Part shown: piece after piece, positions 5,339 to 6,006 of the stretch
Layout: every line of letters begins with the position of its first letter
Numbering within the stretch: position 1 is the stretch's first letter
Source: Phycisphaerae bacterium
GTDB taxonomy: Bacteria; Planctomycetota; Phycisphaerae; UBA1845; Fen-1342
Direction of reading: 5' to 3'
Length of the DNA: 6,006 nucleotides
NCBI GenBank assembly: GCA_020058145.1
Contig: JAGVEP010000044.1
Location: 1-6,006, forward strand
Program-made: the position numbers and the translations under genes
The notes under the pieces: model-generated
Told to the model about the DNA's origin: nothing
The model's database searches: none
What the model saw: the letters and a program-made list of their open reading frames with translations, nothing else

Positions 5339-5342
5339 GGTG
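5337..5342 (+). promoter_or_regulatory. Ribosome binding site overlapping the lipoprotein stop codon
   Basis: TGAGGTG combines the stop codon of the lipoprotein (TGA, 5336-5338) with a GAGG core (5337-5340), 6 nt before the ATG at 5347. This supports that start and implies translational coupling. It is the same heptamer seen at the lnt/HEAT-lipoprotein boundary. Confidence 0.65.
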
Positions 5343-5346
5343 TTGA

Positions 5347-6006
5347 ATGGACGCCCGCACACGTCACGAGTTGAAGCAGAACGAACTGGCCGAGATGCTT
5401 GCCCGGTTCCGCAATCTGAACGACCCCCGGCTTCGGCTGGCGCTGGTCGCGGTGGGGGTCGTGATCGTGGTCGTGCTCGCGATCTACGCGTGGAAATTCA
5501 GTCGGACGAGTGCCCAGGAGCGAAACTGGCAAACGTTGCAGGAGCTGGCCGCGTCGGCCGAGGCCGGCGACGCGGCGAGCTTCGAGCAGACCCGCACCGG
5601 GCTCCGCGACCTGATCTCCAAGGGGGGCGATCCGGTGGTGTTGGGGTATGCCCGGCTCCAGTTGGCGGCGCTGCGGATCGGGGATGCGCTGGCGCAACCC
5701 GACCAGCGTCCCGCCGGCTTCGAGGAGGCGGTGAAGCTGCTCGGGGAGATCCGCAGTGCGTCGGACACGCCGCCGGCCCTCAACGCGGCGGCGGCGTTTG
5801 CGCTCGCGGGGGCGTGCGAGTCGCTGCGCGAGTTCGACAAGGCGCGCGAGCTATACACCGCGCTGGCCAACGACTCAGAATACGAGGGGATGGTCTACAA
5901 AGGGATGGCGGCCGAGCGGCTGGCCAGCCTAGAGGACGTGAAGGCGGCGGTGGCGTTTGCGCCGGGCGGGCCGCCGGCGACGGTCGAGCCACCATCCGAG
6001 GCCGGT
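5347..6006 (+). CDS. Membrane-anchored tetratricopeptide-like protein, YfgM-like (3' end outside window)
   Basis: The frame is open from ATG 5347 to the window edge, giving 220 residues without a stop, so the gene is partial. A charged cytoplasmic N-terminus (about 1-29, HELKQNELAEML) precedes one transmembrane helix (about 31-48). A helical region (about 55-200) follows with tetratricopeptide-like pairs, for example ALNAAAAFALAGACESL with REFDKARELYTALA (144-174). The last visible residues turn Pro/Ala/Gly-rich, perhaps a linker. One N-terminal helix followed by outward-facing TPR-like helices is the layout of YfgM, the accessory SecYEG subunit, and of related envelope scaffolds. The exact role here is not proven. 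It follows the small lipoprotein gene by 8 nt and is probably co-expressed, which suggests a shared envelope function. Confidence 0.85.
   Translation, partial: MDARTRHELKQNELAEMLARFRNLNDPRLRLALVAVGVVIVVVLAIYAWKFSRTSAQERNWQTLQELAASAEAGDAASFEQTRTGLRDLISKGGDPVVLGYARLQLAALRIGDALAQPDQRPAGFEEAVKLLGEIRSASDTPPALNAAAAFALAGACESLREFDKARELYTALANDSEYEGMVYKGMAAERLASLEDVKAAVAFAPGGPPATVEPPSEAG

Noticed and set aside
4966..5697. 243-codon minus-strand frame opposite the lipoprotein and TPR-like genes
   Set aside because: The plus strand carries well-placed ribosome binding sites, a lipobox and a transmembrane helix. This frame has no such features.
1..6006. CRISPR array, tRNA, rRNA, toxin-antitoxin or phage defence genes
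   Set aside because: No regularly spaced repeats, no cloverleaf-like or rRNA-like sequence and no matching protein motifs were seen on either strand.

Overview
The window is about 6 kb of GC-rich bacterial DNA. I read it as a planctomycete chromosome, probably from an uncultured lineage. The reasons are the long Lnt with a spacer between its catalytic residues, the very short AhpD-like carboxymuconolactone decarboxylase, and small lipoproteins of a type I associate with that phylum. This is judgement from protein style; no marker gene is present.

Left part (1-1116) is decayed DNA. The 3' part of a PAP2-type phosphatase gene (minus strand) is fused at about 508-521 to the 3' two thirds of an IS630-family transposase gene (plus strand). 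The transposase keeps its D, D and E residues but lacks its N-terminus and carries an in-frame TAG at 613-615. The missing 5' part of the PAP2 gene does not reappear on the other side of the element, so this is a deletion or rearrangement rather than a simple insertion. The element's right end lies within 3 bp of the stop codon of the next gene.

Middle part (1117-4254) is a minus-strand envelope operon. A recognisable promoter (TTGACG, 17 bp, GACAAT) lies at 4226-4254. It is followed by lnt (apolipoprotein N-acyltransferase) and, almost without a gap, a HEAT-repeat lipoprotein. The lnt stop codon is part of a Shine-Dalgarno sequence that points to a TTG start for the lipoprotein. Lnt adds the third acyl chain to lipoproteins, so the second gene product is a candidate substrate of the first.

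Right part (4154-6006) runs divergently on the plus strand. It holds a 120-residue CxxC-type carboxymuconolactone decarboxylase (AhpD-like). A second promoter of the same build (TTGACG, 17 bp, CACAAT) at 4734-4762 precedes a small lipoprotein of unknown function. A membrane-anchored tetratricopeptide-like protein resembling YfgM follows and runs off the window edge. The last two genes are closely spaced and again use a stop codon inside the Shine-Dalgarno sequence.

I found no CRISPR array, tRNA, rRNA or defence system, and nothing that amounts to a new biological system. The points most worth a second look are the PAP2/IS630 junction, the substituted catalytic residues in the PAP2 remnant, the matching promoter pair, and the TGAGGTG stop/ribosome-binding overlaps.
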